Origin: Sphingomonas canadensis
Lineage (GTDB): Bacteria > Pseudomonadota > Alphaproteobacteria > Sphingomonadales > Sphingomonadaceae
Assembly (NCBI RefSeq): GCF_026013525.1
Contig: NZ_JAPDRA010000002.1
Location: forward strand, 62,001 to 126,000
Length of the DNA stretch: 64,000 bases
Reading direction: 5' to 3'
Shown: one piece after another, positions 1 through 9,508 of the stretch
How positions within the stretch are numbered: the stretch's first letter is position 1
How the letters are laid out: each line of letters starts with the position of its first letter
Position numbers and translations under genes: made by a program
The notes under the pieces: model-generated
Database searches by the model: none
Told to the model about the DNA's origin: nothing
Seen by the model: the letters and a program-made list of their open reading frames with translations, nothing else

Positions 1-1
1 T

Positions 2-880
2 CTGATGCGTGCCGCCGATGCCGCCATGTATCACGCCAAGTCGCTGGGCCGCGGCCGCGCCGAGCATTTCACCGATCTGCTTGCCGCCGAGATCGCCGAG
101 CGCGCGCAGCTTGAGAGCGACCTGCGCGAGGCGGTGGACAAGGACGAGTTCGCGCTGGTCTTCCAGCCCCAGGTGAGCGCAGGCGATGGCCATATCGTCG
201 GCGCGGAGGCCTTGCTGCGCTGGAAGCACCGCGACGGGCTGAAGATGCCGGCCGCCTTCATCCAGCGCGCCGAGGAAACCGGCCTGATCGTCGAGATCGG
301 CGAATGGGTGATCGAGGAGGTGGCCGAGACCATCTCGCGCTGGGGCCGCATGGGCATTCCCCAGCGGCTCGCGGTCAACATCAGCCCGCGCCAGCTCGAT
401 CACGCCAGCTTCTTCCGCCGCCTGCGCGAGGCGATGCTGGCCGCCAGCGCCCCCGCCAAGCTGCTCGAGCTGGAGATCACCGAGACGCTGGCGATGCATT
501 GTTCCGAAGAGGTGGTGGACGCCATCGCGCTGCTCCGCGCCGACGGCGCCAGCATCGCGATCGACGATTTCGGCACCGGCTATTCGAACCTGGCGCGCCT
601 GCGCGAGCTGCCGGTCGATCGCGTCAAGCTCGATCGCAGCCTGATCGAGAAGGTCGCCGAGAACGCCGAGGCCCGCGCCATCGCCCAGGCGGTGATCGGC
701 CTGGTCCATGGCCTGGGCTGCGAAGCGGTGGCCGAAGGGATCGAGAGCGAGGCCCAGGCCGCGGTGCTCCGCGTGATCGGCTGCGACATTCTCCAGGGCT
801 ATGCGATCGCCCAGCCGATGGCCGAGGGCGCCTTCCTGGAATGGGTCCGCACCGAAGGCTGGGAACGCGCGGCGGGCTGA
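2..880 (+). CDS. GGDEF-EAL cyclic-di-GMP phosphodiesterase, 3' part
   Basis: The gene begins upstream of the window. The first ~20 residues (ADAAMYHAKSLGRGR) match the end of a GGDEF domain, and the rest is a full EAL domain that would hydrolyse cyclic di-GMP. An EAL-type signature appears as GAEALLRWKH (EAL becomes EAL within AEALLRW), followed by the ELEITET, IDDFGTGYSNL and LKLDR-like (VKLDRSLIE) motifs that bind metal and substrate in active EAL enzymes, and by EGIE near the end. The catalytic motifs look intact, so an active phosphodiesterase is likely. Whether the upstream GGDEF half is active, and which sensor precedes it, cannot be seen. It is convergent with dapE. Confidence 0.93.
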   Translation: MMRAADAAMYHAKSLGRGRAEHFTDLLAAEIAERAQLESDLREAVDKDEFALVFQPQVSAGDGHIVGAEALLRWKHRDGLKMPAAFIQRAEETGLIVEIGEWVIEEVAETISRWGRMGIPQRLAVNISPRQLDHASFFRRLREAMLAASAPAKLLELEITETLAMHCSEEVVDAIALLRADGASIAIDDFGTGYSNLARLRELPVDRVKLDRSLIEKVAENAEARAIAQAVIGLVHGLGCEAVAEGIESEAQAAVLRVIGCDILQGYAIAQPMAEGAFLEWVRTEGWERAAG

Positions 881-904
881 CGCTGCCCCGGTTCGCCCCG
901 GGCC

Positions 905-2023
905 TCAGGCGAACGCCCGGCGCAGGATATCCTCATACACTCCGGTCAGCGCCTCCAGGTCGTCCAGCGCCACCGCCTCGTCCAGCTTGTGCATCGTCGC
1001 GTTGACCAGGCCGAATTCCACCACCGGGCAGATCTTCGACAGGAAGCGCGCGTCGCTGGTGCCGCCGGTGGTCGATAGCTGGGGGCGGATGCCCAGTCTG
1101 GCTTCGGCCGCGTCCTGCACCAGCGTGGAGAGCGCGCCCGGCGCGGTCAGGAACGCCTCGCCATAGACGGTGCCCTTCACCACCGCTTCGGGTGCGTGGG
1201 CGTGGACGATCGCGCGGATGCGCTCCACCAGATCGGCGCCGCGATGCAGGTCGTTGAAGCGGATGCTCAGCCGCGCGGCGGCATGGCCGGGGATCACATT
1301 GCCCGCCGGATTGCCGACGGTGATGTCGGTCGGTTCGATGTTCGATGCCTGGAACCAGTCGGTCCCCTCGTCCAGCACGATGCCCTCGATCTCGTGCAGC
1401 GCGGCCACCAGCTTGGGAATCGGATTGTCGGCCAGATGGGGATAGGCGACATGGCCCTGCTTGCCCGGCACGTCGATCCAGATGATGGTGGAGCCGCGGC
1501 GCCCGATCTTGATCATGTCGCCCAGCCGGACGTGCGAGCTGGGTTCGCCGACGATGCACATATCGGGGATCAGGTTGCGCGCCACCATCCGCTCGATCAG
1601 CCGGGGGGTGCCCCAGGTGGCGGGGCCTTCCTCGTCGCCGGTGATGATGAAGCTCACCGTGCCCGGCGTCTCCACCCGCGCCACCGCCGCGGCGAAGCAG
1701 GCGATGGAGCCCTTCATGTCCACCGCGCCGCGCCCGTAGAGCAGGCCGCCGCGCACTTCGGGGCCGAAGGGGTCGCTGGCCCAGCCCTTGCCGGGGGGCA
1801 CCACGTCCAGATGCCCCGCGAAGGCGAAGTGGCGCCCGCCGCTGCCGCGCACGGCGAGCATATTCTCCACCGGCCCGTCCGGCGCCTCGCCGTCGACGAA
1901 GCGTTCGACGATGAAGCCCAGCGGCGTCAGCGCGGCCTCCAGCACGTCGAAAACGCTGCCGCGCGCGGGCGTCACGCTCTCGGCGGCGAGCAGGGCCTTG
2001 GTCAGTTCGATGGGATCGGGCAA
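905..2023 (-). CDS. dapE: Succinyl-diaminopimelate desuccinylase
   Basis: A 372-residue M20-family di-zinc hydrolase that removes succinate from N-succinyl-LL-diaminopimelate in lysine and peptidoglycan precursor synthesis. Metal and catalytic residues are visible: H71 and D73 in GHLDVVPPG, D102 in GAVDMKG, E131/E132 in GDEEGPATWGT, and the C-terminal histidine in NATMHKLDE. The length is normal for the family. It is divergent from the cupin gene, whose start lies only 30 bases away, so the two share a very short promoter region. Confidence 0.95.
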   Translation of the reverse strand: MPDPIELTKALLAAESVTPARGSVFDVLEAALTPLGFIVERFVDGEAPDGPVENMLAVRGSGGRHFAFAGHLDVVPPGKGWASDPFGPEVRGGLLYGRGAVDMKGSIACFAAAVARVETPGTVSFIITGDEEGPATWGTPRLIERMVARNLIPDMCIVGEPSSHVRLGDMIKIGRRGSTIIWIDVPGKQGHVAYPHLADNPIPKLVAALHEIEGIVLDEGTDWFQASNIEPTDITVGNPAGNVIPGHAAARLSIRFNDLHRGADLVERIRAIVHAHAPEAVVKGTVYGEAFLTAPGALSTLVQDAAEARLGIRPQLSTTGGTSDARFLSKICPVVEFGLVNATMHKLDEAVALDDLEALTGVYEDILRRAFA

Positions 2024-2053
2024 AGCAGCGCTCCGGAACAGGTGGAGGCGACA

Positions 2054-2500
2054 TTGCCCAAGCTCGATCTAGACGCAATCCCGCAGGTGAATACCACCGG
2101 CTATCCGCCCGAATATGCGGGCGTGGTGAAGGATCGCTGGTATCGCCGCCTGGCGCCGGCCAGCGGGATCAGCGATTTCGGCTTCACCCATGCGACGCTG
2201 AAGCCCGGCGCCTGGTCCGCCCAGCGCCACTGGCATGAGGGCGAGGACGAGTTCGTCGTGATGCTGTCCGGCGAGGCGGTGCTGGTCGAGGACGGGGGCG
2301 AGACGCTGCTGCGTCCCGGCGACATCGCCGTGTTCCCCAAGGGCGTCGCCAACGGCCACGTCCTCCAGAACCGCGGCGACGCCGATTGCGTCTTCATCGC
2401 CGTGGGCAGGCCCGCCGCCAGCGATTGCCACTATCCCGATATCGACATGCACCTGTTCGACGGCACCGGCTTCCGCCGCAAGGACGGCAGCGGGTTCTGA
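2054..2500 (+). CDS. Cupin-domain protein
   Basis: A 148-residue single-domain cupin. The beta-barrel metal motif is seen as HWHEGEDEFVVMLSGEAVL (first cupin motif with two His and one Glu) followed by PGDIAVFPKGVANGH (second motif with Gly, Pro and a terminal His). The start is taken as TTG at 2054 because GGAGG sits five bases upstream and no ATG fits the fold; a GTG at 2042 is the alternative. Cupins of this size often have no defined substrate, and none can be assigned here. Confidence 0.85.
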   Translation: MPKLDLDAIPQVNTTGYPPEYAGVVKDRWYRRLAPASGISDFGFTHATLKPGAWSAQRHWHEGEDEFVVMLSGEAVLVEDGGETLLRPGDIAVFPKGVANGHVLQNRGDADCVFIAVGRPAASDCHYPDIDMHLFDGTGFRRKDGSGF

Positions 2501-2554
2501 AGCGGCTGCCGGGGAGGGGCTTCGCCTTCCACCGGGTCGTTCAGGCTATCGCGC

Positions 2555-3220
2555 TCAATCCGCCGGCTGCTCGAACTTCTCGATCACCCAGTCCTCGGCC
2601 TGTGCGGCGGCGATCCAGTCCTGCATGAAGGGGTGCTGGAGAACGGCGTTCATATAGGCCGGGGCGAAGCGGGCGACGGGCAGCGAATAGGTCACGAAGC
2701 GCGTCACCACCGGCGCGAACATCGCGTCCACCGCGCCGAATGGGCCGAACAGGAACTCGCCGTCGCCGCCATAGCGCGCGCGGGCCTGTGCCCAGATCTC
2801 CATGATCCGGCCGATGTCCTGCAGCACGTCCTCGTCGGGCTGTTTGGGCGGATAGACCTGGCGGATGTTCATGCCGTGCTTGCGGCGCAGCGGGGCGAAG
2901 CCCGAGTGCATCTCGGCGGCCATCGAACGCGCCATCGCCCGCGCGGCCGGGTCCGCCGGCCAGAATTTGTCGCCGCCGGACTTCTCGTTGAGATATTCGA
3001 CGATCGCCAGGCTGTCCCACACCACGGCGTCGCCGTCCCACAGGATCGGCACCTTGCCGGAGGAAGGGGCGAACTCGTCGCCCTCGCGCCGCTTGTCCCA
3101 GCTCTCGTCATAGAGCGGGACGACCACCTCCTCGAACGGCAGGCCGGAAAGCTTGCACGCCAGCCAGCCGCGGAGCGACCAGCTCGAATAGGCCTTGTTG
3201 CCGATGATGAGCTTTAGCAT
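2555..3220 (-). CDS. Glutathione S-transferase family protein
   Basis: A 221-residue cytosolic GST. The N-terminal thioredoxin-like domain carries the Ser-rich glutathione-activating segment YSSWSLRGWL (residues 11-20), the cis-proline site KVPIL (56-60) and the D69-S70 pair that binds the glutamyl part of glutathione. The all-helical C-terminal domain follows from about residue 90. It likely acts in detoxification; the substrate is not predictable. It stands alone between the cupin and an oxidoreductase. Confidence 0.88.
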   Translation of the reverse strand: MLKLIIGNKAYSSWSLRGWLACKLSGLPFEEVVVPLYDESWDKRREGDEFAPSSGKVPILWDGDAVVWDSLAIVEYLNEKSGGDKFWPADPAARAMARSMAAEMHSGFAPLRRKHGMNIRQVYPPKQPDEDVLQDIGRIMEIWAQARARYGGDGEFLFGPFGAVDAMFAPVVTRFVTYSLPVARFAPAYMNAVLQHPFMQDWIAAAQAEDWVIEKFEQPAD

Positions 3221-3292
3221 GGCCGCAGGGGATAGCCGGGCGGGGCTGGGGCGGCAACCGCTGGACCTGTCCCGCCCCGGCGCAGGGCGGCC

Positions 3293-4399
3293 TCAGCCCT
3301 TTGCCGGGTTGATCAGATACTTCTCGCCGGTCGCCCTGCGGGCATAGGCGCGGATCACGTCGGGATCGAGCGCCTCTCGCAGCGATATCTCGGCGCTGTA
3401 ATGGCTCGCGAAGGTGGTGTTCAGCTCTGCCGCCACTCGGGCGCGCAGCCGCTGGATCGTCTCCGCCCCCGCCTTCATCAGGAAGGGCGTGAGCAGGAAG
3501 CCGCTGACGCCCCAGGCCAGGCCATAGCTGCGGTCGAGCTGCGTCGGGCCGGTATCGAGTGCGCCATAGATATAGACCTGCTTCCAGGTCGAGGAGCCAT
3601 AGCGGCTGTAGGCGGGCATCCGCGCCTGCGCCGCCGCTTCCATCGCGCGCAGGATCTGGTTGGCCAGCGGTCCGCCGCCCACCGCGTCGAACGCCAGCGT
3701 CGCGCCCGTCTCCGCCACCGCGGCGGCCAGCGCCTCGGCGAAATCGGGCGCGCTGCTGTCCACGATATGCTTCGCGCCGATGCCGCGCAGGATCGCCGCC
3801 TGCGCCGCGCTGCGCACGATGTTCACCAGCGGCACGCCGTCTGCGATGCAGATGCGGTTGAGCATCTGGCCCAGGTTGGACGCGGCGGCGGTGTGGACCA
3901 GCGCGCTGTGCCCTTCCTTGCGCAGCGTTTCCACCATCGCCAGCGCGGTGAGCGGATTGACGAACACCGACGCGCCTTGCGCCGGGGTGGCGCCTTCGGG
4001 CAGCACCCAGGCCTCGTGCGCACGGACGATGCGATGGGTGGCGTAGGTGGAGCAGCCCACCAGCGCGACCGTCTTGCCGATCATCGCGCGTGCGCCCGTG
4101 CCCGCGTCGATCACCACGCCCGCGCCCTCGTTGCCGACCGGCATCGCCTGATCCAGCCGCGCCGCCATCATCGGCATGCGCGCCGCCGGGATGGTGGCGG
4201 TCACCCTGCCATCGGCGGCGGCGATCGTGTCCACGTCTGCAGGGCCGAGCAGCAGGCCCAGGTCCGATGGGTTGACCGGCGCGGCCTCGATCCGGACCAG
4301 GATCTGGTCCGCCTCCAGCGCAGGGAGCGGCACCGCGTCGAGCGTCAGCACGAGCTGGCCGCCGGACGTGACGGTGGAGCGGATTTCCAGCGTTTCCAT
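3293..4399 (-). CDS. Quinone-oxidoreductase-like MDR dehydrogenase
   Basis: A 368-residue medium-chain dehydrogenase/reductase. The GroES-like N-terminal half contains EAAPVNPSDLGLL, and the Rossmann half has a nucleotide-binding region around LVHTAAASNLGQML and the FDAVGGG segment typical of NAD(P)H:quinone reductases. I see no cluster of cysteine zinc ligands, so it probably belongs to the zinc-free reductase branch. It lies just upstream of, and four bases from, the preceding small exported-protein gene on the same strand, so the two are probably cotranscribed. The substrate is unknown. Confidence 0.82.
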   Translation of the reverse strand: METLEIRSTVTSGGQLVLTLDAVPLPALEADQILVRIEAAPVNPSDLGLLLGPADVDTIAAADGRVTATIPAARMPMMAARLDQAMPVGNEGAGVVIDAGTGARAMIGKTVALVGCSTYATHRIVRAHEAWVLPEGATPAQGASVFVNPLTALAMVETLRKEGHSALVHTAAASNLGQMLNRICIADGVPLVNIVRSAAQAAILRGIGAKHIVDSSAPDFAEALAAAVAETGATLAFDAVGGGPLANQILRAMEAAAQARMPAYSRYGSSTWKQVYIYGALDTGPTQLDRSYGLAWGVSGFLLTPFLMKAGAETIQRLRARVAAELNTTFASHYSAEISLREALDPDVIRAYARRATGEKYLINPAKG

Positions 4400-4403
4400 G
4401 ACC

Positions 4404-4856
4404 TTACTCCGCGATGACCGAGAAGGAGAATTTGGTCAGACGGTCGCTGAACTCATTGAGCGCGATCAGAATCCGGGGCTTGGCCCGCACGTCCCACAGG
4501 GTCGTCGTCGTATAGGTCTTCTTCTCGACGGTCCCCTCCTTGCCCAGGCATCGGGCGATCTCGGCCACCGTGACGGTCACCGGCTGGCCCGTGCGATTGC
4601 CCGCCCAGGTGCAGTTGAAGAAGCCGCGCGTCATCCCCGGGGTGCTGCCCGTGGTGATCACGCATTTGAAGCCGTCGATCTGCTCCTTCGCCATCCATTC
4701 GCCATTTACCGGCTCGCCGGTCTTGAGGGCCGCCATCCACTTGTCCTTCTTCGCCACGGGCAGCACGGCCTTCAACGTCTTGCAGAGCGGCGCGGCCTGG
4801 GCGGCGGGAACGGCGAACAGCGCCGCGGCGGCGGCGAGGGCGGCAATGGGTTTCAC
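4404..4856 (-). CDS. Small exported protein of unknown function
   Basis: A 150-residue protein with a classic signal peptide (MKPIAALAAAAALFAVPAAQA, cleavage near residue 21). The mature part has cysteines (APLCK, FKCVI, FNCTW, ARCLG) that could form disulfides in the periplasm. I do not recognise the family. It ends four bases before the downstream oxidoreductase, which suggests an operon. Normal high-GC codon use gives no sign of transfer. Confidence 0.75.
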   Translation of the reverse strand: MKPIAALAAAAALFAVPAAQAAPLCKTLKAVLPVAKKDKWMAALKTGEPVNGEWMAKEQIDGFKCVITTGSTPGMTRGFFNCTWAGNRTGQPVTVTVAEIARCLGKEGTVEKKTYTTTTLWDVRAKPRILIALNEFSDRLTKFSFSVIAE

Positions 4857-4925
4857 GGCATCCTCCGGTGTTTTGCCGCGATTGGAGCCGCAGCGGGACG
4901 CCGGGTCAACCCCGCGCGGCCGGGG

Positions 4926-5594
4926 TCAGCCGACCGCTTCCACCACGGCGGCGCGCAGCTCGGGAATGCCCATGCCCTTCTCGCTGGATGTCGCGAGGAT
5001 GTCCGGATGCGCGGCGGGCCGCTTGCGCGCCTCGGCCTCGGTCCGCTGGCGCACGGCGTCCAGCTCGGTCGCTTTCACCTTGTCGGCCTTGGTCAGCACG
5101 ATGCGATAGCTGACCGCCGCCTGATCGAGCATGTCCAGGATGTCGCGGTCGACCTCCTTGATGCCATGCCGCGAATCGATCAGCACCAGCGCGCGCTTCA
5201 GCACCTGGCGGCCGCGCAGGAAGTCGTTCACCAGATACCGCCACTGGCGCACCATGTCCTTCGGCGCCTTGGCGAAGCCATAGCCGGGCATGTCCACCAG
5301 CCGGAAGGCGAGGGGATCGCCCACGTCGAAGAAGTTCAGCTCCTGCGTGCGTCCCGGCGTGTTGGAGGTGCGCGCCAGCGCGTTGCGCCCGGCGAGCGCG
5401 TTGAGCAGCGAGGACTTGCCGACGTTGGACCGCCCGGCGAAGGCCACCTCCGGCACCTCCGCATCGGGCAGGAACTTCAGCGCCGGCGCCGATTTCAGGA
5501 AGGCCACCGGCCCCGCGAACAGCTTGCGCGCCGCCTCCAGCGCCTCCGGGGAGAAGGCCTGGCCGGTCTCCTCCTCCGGGGCTGGCTCCGTCAT
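4926..5594 (-). CDS. engB: Ribosome-biogenesis GTPase EngB/YsxC/YihA
   Basis: A 222-residue TRAFAC-class GTPase needed for assembly of the large ribosomal subunit. The P-loop GRSNVGKS is at residues 54-61, G3 DMPGYG begins at 100, and G4 TKAD is at 167-170. The ATG overlaps the yidC stop codon by four bases (ATGA), so it is translationally coupled to yidC at the end of the rpmH-rnpA-yidD-yidC operon. The length is typical; an ATG further upstream in frame would lie inside yidC and was rejected. Confidence 0.95.
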   Translation of the reverse strand: MTEPAPEEETGQAFSPEALEAARKLFAGPVAFLKSAPALKFLPDAEVPEVAFAGRSNVGKSSLLNALAGRNALARTSNTPGRTQELNFFDVGDPLAFRLVDMPGYGFAKAPKDMVRQWRYLVNDFLRGRQVLKRALVLIDSRHGIKEVDRDILDMLDQAAVSYRIVLTKADKVKATELDAVRQRTEAEARKRPAAHPDILATSSEKGMGIPELRAAVVEAVG

Positions 5595-7303
5595 TTCGCG
5601 GGCTTCTGCGACAGCACCGGGTGCTGTTTGTACAGCCACCATTGCTGCGCGATCGTGATCACGTTGGAGGTGATCCAGTAGACCTGCAGGCCCACCGCGA
5701 ACGGCGCCATCATGAACATCAGCATCCACGGCATGAACGCGAAGATCTGCTTCTGCATCTCGTCCATCGGCGCCGGGTTCAGCTTGATCTGGACGTACAT
5801 CGAAACGCCCAGCAGCACCGGGACCACGCCGATCGCCAGGAAGCTGGGCGGCGTGAAGGGCAGCATCCCGAACAGGTTCAGGATCGTCGCCGGATCGGGC
5901 GCGGAAAGGTCGCGGATCCACAGCACGAAGGGCTGGTGCCGCATCTCGATGGTGATCAGCAGCACCTTGTACAGCGCGAACATGATCGGAATCTGCAGCA
6001 GGATCGGCAGGCACCCCGCGAGCGGGTTCACCTTCTCCTCCTTGTACAGCTTCATGATCTCCTGCTGCTGCTTGGGCTTGTCGTCCTTGTAGCGTTCCTG
6101 CAGCGCTTTCATCTTCGGCTGGATGGCGCGCATGTTCGCCATCGACTGGAACTGCTTGTGGGCCACGGGGAACAGCAGGGCGCGGATGGTGATCGTCAAC
6201 AGGACGATCGCGACGCCGAAGTTGCCGACCAGGCGGAACAGCCAGTCGAGATAGTAGAAGATCGGAATCTCGATGATCTCGAACCAGCCCCAGTCGATCG
6301 CGCGGTTCAGGTGGCTGATGCCGAGCTGTTCCTGATAGGCGTCGAGCAGCTTCACCTCCTTGGCGCCGGCGAAGAAGCGGCTGGTGTAGGTGATCGCCTT
6401 GCCGGGAGCGACGTCGAACGCCTCCTTCACGGCATATTCGGCCTGGTAGCGCTTGTCGGCGGTGGCGAGCTGCTTGAGCGTCACCTGTGCGCCCTGGGCG
6501 GGGATCAGCGCGGTCAGCCAGTAATGATCGGTAAAGCCGGCCCAGCCGCCCTGGGTGTCGAAGCTCTTCTCGCCCTTATCGACCTCGTTATAGTCGATAT
6601 AGTTGGCGGCGCCGTTGGCCACCGCCATCGGGCCGACGTGGGCGGCCCATTGATCGATATCCCGCGAACGCTCGGCGCGGTTCAGCCGGGCATAGGGGGT
6701 CAGGCTGATCGCGCTGCCGGTGGGGTTCTCCACCGTTTGGCGGATCGTGAACATATAGTCCGCGTCCACCGCGATCTCGGTGCGGAAGCGCTGGCCCGAA
6801 GCGTTGGTCGCGGTGAGCGTGACGGGCGATCCGGGCGCCAGCCGCTTGGCGCTCGCCTGCCACAGCGTATCGCGGCCGGGGAGCTGGACATTGGGGCCAA
6901 GCCAGCCGAACTCGGCGAAATAGGCGGTCTCCGCGCCCGAGGGCGAGAGCAGCCGGATCGGCGGCGAGTTCTTCTTGACCGTCTCGTCGTAGCGGGCGAG
7001 CTCAAGGTCGTCGAAGCGCAGGCCCTTGAGGTTGATCGATCCCTTCAGCTTGGGGGTGTCGATCACCACGCGCTCGCCGGCGCTTGCGGCCAGAACCTCG
7101 GTCCGGTCCCGCAGCGGCGTGGTGTCCGCGGCGGACGGCGCGCTGCCGGGGGTGGCGGCGGTGCCTGGCTTGGGCGTCGCGCTCGCGGTTACCGGCGGCT
7201 TGGCCGGCTGCGGCGCCAGCCAATGGGTCAGCGGCCCCCAGGCAAAGAGGATCAGCGCCGCCAGAACGGCGAAGATCACGAGGTTCTTCTGGTCTTCCTT
7301 CAC
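5591..7303 (-). CDS. yidC: Membrane protein insertase YidC
   Basis: A 570-residue insertase that helps place proteins in the inner membrane, alone or with SecYEG. It starts with an uncleaved transmembrane helix ([19 protein letters not shown]), then the large periplasmic beta-sandwich domain of Gram-negative YidC, then the conserved five-helix core. The core shows the cytoplasmic coiled-coil region with [15 protein letters not shown] and the conserved segment [20 protein letters not shown]. It lies 28 bases after yidD and overlaps engB by four bases. Confidence 0.97.
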   Translation of the reverse strand: MKEDQKNLVIFAVLAALILFAWGPLTHWLAPQPAKPPVTASATPKPGTAATPGSAPSAADTTPLRDRTEVLAASAGERVVIDTPKLKGSINLKGLRFDDLELARYDETVKKNSPPIRLLSPSGAETAYFAEFGWLGPNVQLPGRDTLWQASAKRLAPGSPVTLTATNASGQRFRTEIAVDADYMFTIRQTVENPTGSAISLTPYARLNRAERSRDIDQWAAHVGPMAVANGAANYIDYNEVDKGEKSFDTQGGWAGFTDHYWLTALIPAQGAQVTLKQLATADKRYQAEYAVKEAFDVAPGKAITYTSRFFAGAKEVKLLDAYQEQLGISHLNRAIDWGWFEIIEIPIFYYLDWLFRLVGNFGVAIVLLTITIRALLFPVAHKQFQSMANMRAIQPKMKALQERYKDDKPKQQQEIMKLYKEEKVNPLAGCLPILLQIPIMFALYKVLLITIEMRHQPFVLWIRDLSAPDPATILNLFGMLPFTPPSFLAIGVVPVLLGVSMYVQIKLNPAPMDEMQKQIFAFMPWMLMFMMAPFAVGLQVYWITSNVITIAQQWWLYKQHPVLSQKPAK

Positions 7304-7332
7304 CTTACAGCTTCCCTGGAGTTTTGCCTGAA

Positions 7333-7545
7333 CTAAGGCACCGGATCATGGCCGTGGCCGCCCCACGGATGGCAGCGGGCGATTCGCTTGATCGCGAGCC
7401 AGCCGCCCTTTGCGGCGCCATAGCGGCGAAGCGCCTCGATTGCATAGGCCGAACAGCTTGGGCTGTAGCGGCAGCTTGGCGGCAGGATCAGCGACGGCCC
7501 GAGCTGCCAGGCGCGCGCGACGAGGATCAGCAGCTTCGCGATCAT
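7333..7545 (-). CDS. yidD: Membrane protein insertion efficiency factor YidD
   Basis: A 70-residue protein of the YidD family, thought to assist YidC-mediated insertion at the inner membrane. The diagnostic cysteine-rich stretch [15 protein letters not shown] and the later [14 protein letters not shown] end are present. Its ATG overlaps the rnpA stop by four bases (ATGA), consistent with translational coupling in the rpmH-rnpA-yidD-yidC-engB operon. Confidence 0.95.
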   Translation of the reverse strand: MIAKLLILVARAWQLGPSLILPPSCRYSPSCSAYAIEALRRYGAAKGGWLAIKRIARCHPWGGHGHDPVP

Positions 7546-7868
7546 CGCTTCACCCGCGCCAGCGCCTTCGCCAGCTCGGCCTTCAGCTCCGCGAAGGGGC
7601 GTTCGATGCCGCCCTGGCGGCCGATCAGCACATGATCCGCGCCAGCCATCCCGGCCTGGGGCAGCAGCTCGCGCGCGAGCGCGCGGAAGCGCCGCTTCAT
7701 GCGGTTGCGAATCACCGCATTGCCGACCTTGCCCGAAACGGTGATGCCGATTCGCATCGCGGGATCGCCGTCCGCGCGATCGCGGACGAGCAGCACGAAG
7801 CCGGGCATCGGCGCGCGCCGGCCCGAATTGGCGGCAAGATAGTCCTGCCGCCGGGTAAGCCGGATCAG
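7542..7868 (-). CDS. rnpA: Ribonuclease P protein component
   Basis: The protein cofactor of RNase P, which trims the 5' end of pre-tRNAs. The conserved start [12 protein letters not shown] and the RNR-type motif [19 protein letters not shown] are clear. No ATG, GTG or TTG sits at the expected place. The coordinates given use a CTG (7868-7866) that overlaps the rpmH stop TGA; this gives 108 residues. The frame stays open upstream across all of rpmH to an ATG at 8006, seven bases before the rpmH ATG, and the next internal ATG (before PGFVLLV) would remove conserved residues. The start is therefore unresolved. Confidence 0.85.
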   Translation of the reverse strand: MIRLTRRQDYLAANSGRRAPMPGFVLLVRDRADGDPAMRIGITVSGKVGNAVIRNRMKRRFRALARELLPQAGMAGADHVLIGRQGGIERPFAELKAELAKALARVKR

Positions 7869-7999
7869 GCCGACAGCTTGTTGCGGCCGCGGGCGCGGCG
7901 GGCGCGGATCACATTGCGGCCGCCGGGGGTCGCCATCCGCGCGCGGAAGCCGTGCCGGCGCGCACGCACCAGGTTGCTCGGCTGAAAGGTCCGCTTCAT
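7865..7999 (-). CDS. rpmH: 50S ribosomal protein L34
   Basis: A 44-residue basic ribosomal protein, translated as [17 protein letters not shown]... and ending in ARGRNKLSA, which is the invariant L34 pattern. It is the first gene of the rpmH-rnpA-yidD-yidC-engB operon. The upstream GAGGA about eight bases before the ATG is a plausible ribosome-binding site. Too short to stand out in length-filtered gene calls. Confidence 0.96.
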   Translation of the reverse strand: MKRTFQPSNLVRARRHGFRARMATPGGRNVIRARRARGRNKLSA

Positions 8000-8025
8000 C
8001 GCTCATCCTCGGTATTCGTAAACGG

Positions 8026-8047
8026 AAAAAGCCGCCACTGGGGCGGC
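8026..8047 (-). terminator. Intrinsic terminator upstream of rpmH
   Basis: On the minus strand GCCGCC, a five-base loop and GGCGGC are followed by five T residues. It lies between the end of the small membrane-protein gene (stop at 8086) and the rpmH start at 7999, so it probably ends transcription of the former. A TTGACT box overlaps the stop of that gene (8084-8089), so if rpmH is transcribed from there the hairpin would lie in its 5' leader. Confidence 0.6.
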
Positions 8048-8085
8048 CCTGTGAGCGGTGCCCTTAGAGAAGGCCGGACGGCAAG

Positions 8086-8502
8086 TCAACGAGTCGAATC
8101 CCGCGGCCCGGCTGGGGGCGTGCGGCCCAGCAGACGGCGCAGCGCGTGCCGGGCAAGCCGCGGCCAGTCGGAAGGGATGCTCCAGTCGGGATCGGCGGGC
8201 GGCAGGCCCGCGTCCAGGATCGCGTCCTGCTCCCGCTTGTAGCGGCGGCGGGCGCTGCGGCGCCTCAGCGCGGTGTCGGCCAGGTTGCCGAATTTGGGAT
8301 AGCGCCGCTTCCACCGGGCGAACCGCTTGCGCGCCCAGGCGGAATTCTGGAGCACCAGCACCAGGCCCGCCGCGAACACGAAGATTCCGCCCGGCCCGGG
8401 AATCGCGCCGACGATGGGCGATGCGATGATCACCAGCACGCCCGTCGCGAACAGGATCGACCGCACCAGCGGGTTGCGGCGGCGGGGGGCGTGGGCGGGC
8501 AT
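8086..8502 (-). CDS. PGPGW-type small membrane protein
   Basis: A 138-residue protein with two adjacent transmembrane segments (LVRSILFATGVLVIIASPIVG and IFVFAAGLVLVLQNSAWA) separated by the PGPGG turn that marks the PGPGW family of putative membrane proteins. A basic cytoplasmic tail (RRRSARRRYKREQ) follows. The start is set at ATG 8502 (MPAHAPRRR); the frame is open further upstream but those residues look non-coding. Function unknown. Confidence 0.7.
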   Translation of the reverse strand: MPAHAPRRRNPLVRSILFATGVLVIIASPIVGAIPGPGGIFVFAAGLVLVLQNSAWARKRFARWKRRYPKFGNLADTALRRRSARRRYKREQDAILDAGLPPADPDWSIPSDWPRLARHALRRLLGRTPPAGPRDSTR

Positions 8503-8626
8503 CGGCCCCCATGTGGGCGATGCGTGTTGCGGGTACAAGACGCGCCTGCTTGCTCCGTTCCGGCCGCAAGCCATTCCACAATGGAGAAAAGCCGCTATCG
8601 TCGCGCCCGCAATCGGGGGGAGCGGC

Positions 8627-9364
8627 ATGATCGCGAGCGTTTCGACGGTCGCCTATCTGGGGCTGGAGGCGCGCGCGGTGGAGGTGCAGTGCAACCTCGT
8701 CGCCGGGCTGCCCAAGTTCGCGGTCGTCGGCCTGCCCGACAAGGCGGTGGCGGAAAGCCGCGAGCGGGTGCGCGCCGCGGTGGCCGCGATCGGGCTGGCG
8801 CTGCCGCCCAAGCACATCATCCTCAATCTTTCGCCCGCCGATCTGCCCAAGGAGGGTTCGCACTTCGATTTGCCGATCGCGCTGGCGCTGCTCGGCGCGA
8901 TGGGCGTGGTGGATGCGGAGGCGCTGTCGGGACACGTCGTGGTGGGCGAGCTGGGGCTGGACGGGCGGATCGCGCCGTCGCCGGGCGTGCTGCTGGCGGC
9001 GCTGCACGCGGCGGAGACGGGGAAGGGGCTGATCTGCCCCGCCGCCCAGGGCCCGGAGGCCGCCTGGGCCGGCAGCGTGGAGGTGATCGCCGCGCCCGAC
9101 CTGATCGGGCTGCTCAACCATCTGAAGGGCAGCCAGCTCCTCCCCGCGCCCGCCGCGGGCGAGGTGGAGGCGCCGGGCCACGGCCCCGACCTGCGCCAGG
9201 TGAAGGGGCAGGAAACAGCCAAGCGTGCGCTGGAGATCGCGGCGGCGGGCGGCCACAATCTGCTGATGTCCGGCCCGCCGGGCGCGGGAAAGTCGCTGCT
9301 CGCCTCGTGCCTGCCGGGCATCCTGCCCCCGCTCGACGCGGCCGAGGCGCTCGGCATTATGTAG
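8627..9364 (+). pseudogene. comM: comM, 5' fragment (interrupted by transposon)
   Basis: The first ~242 codons of a ComM/YifB Mg-chelatase-like AAA+ protein, known in other bacteria as a branch-migration helicase acting in natural transformation. The Lon-protease-like N-terminal domain (MIASVSTVAYLGLEA..., VVGLPDKAV, LSPADLPKEGSHFDLPIAL) and Walker A (GPPGAGKS) are intact. Reading then enters the transposon end and stops at a TAG supplied by the terminal inverted repeat, before Walker B. Joined to the 3' piece with one target copy removed, the frame is perfectly restored to a 502-residue protein (…AAEALEVSMVASVAG…). Confidence 0.95.
9344..9351. repeat. 8-bp target-site duplication, left copy
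   Basis: GAGGCGCT immediately before the left terminal inverted repeat, identical to 13254-13261. Eight bases is the usual duplication length for IS1595-family elements. The copy belongs to the comM codons for Glu-Ala-Leu. Confidence 0.93.
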
Positions 9365-9376
9365 CAAACGCACCAA
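9352..9376 (+). repeat. Left terminal inverted repeat
   Basis: Begins CGGCATTATGTAGCAAACG and is the exact reverse complement of 13229-13253 over 25 bases. It contains the TAG (9362-9364) that ends the comM 5' fragment. Confidence 0.93.
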
Positions 9377-9508
9377 GGCGGTTACGGGTATCATCGCCCG
9401 CGATACGTCCGCCTGCGTTTGCGCTGTGCCGCTCCAACTAAGGAGCTAGGGCGTGTCAGTTTTTATTTCGACTCCACAACGCGATGACTTCGCTTCAGAA
9501 CTGGCGCC

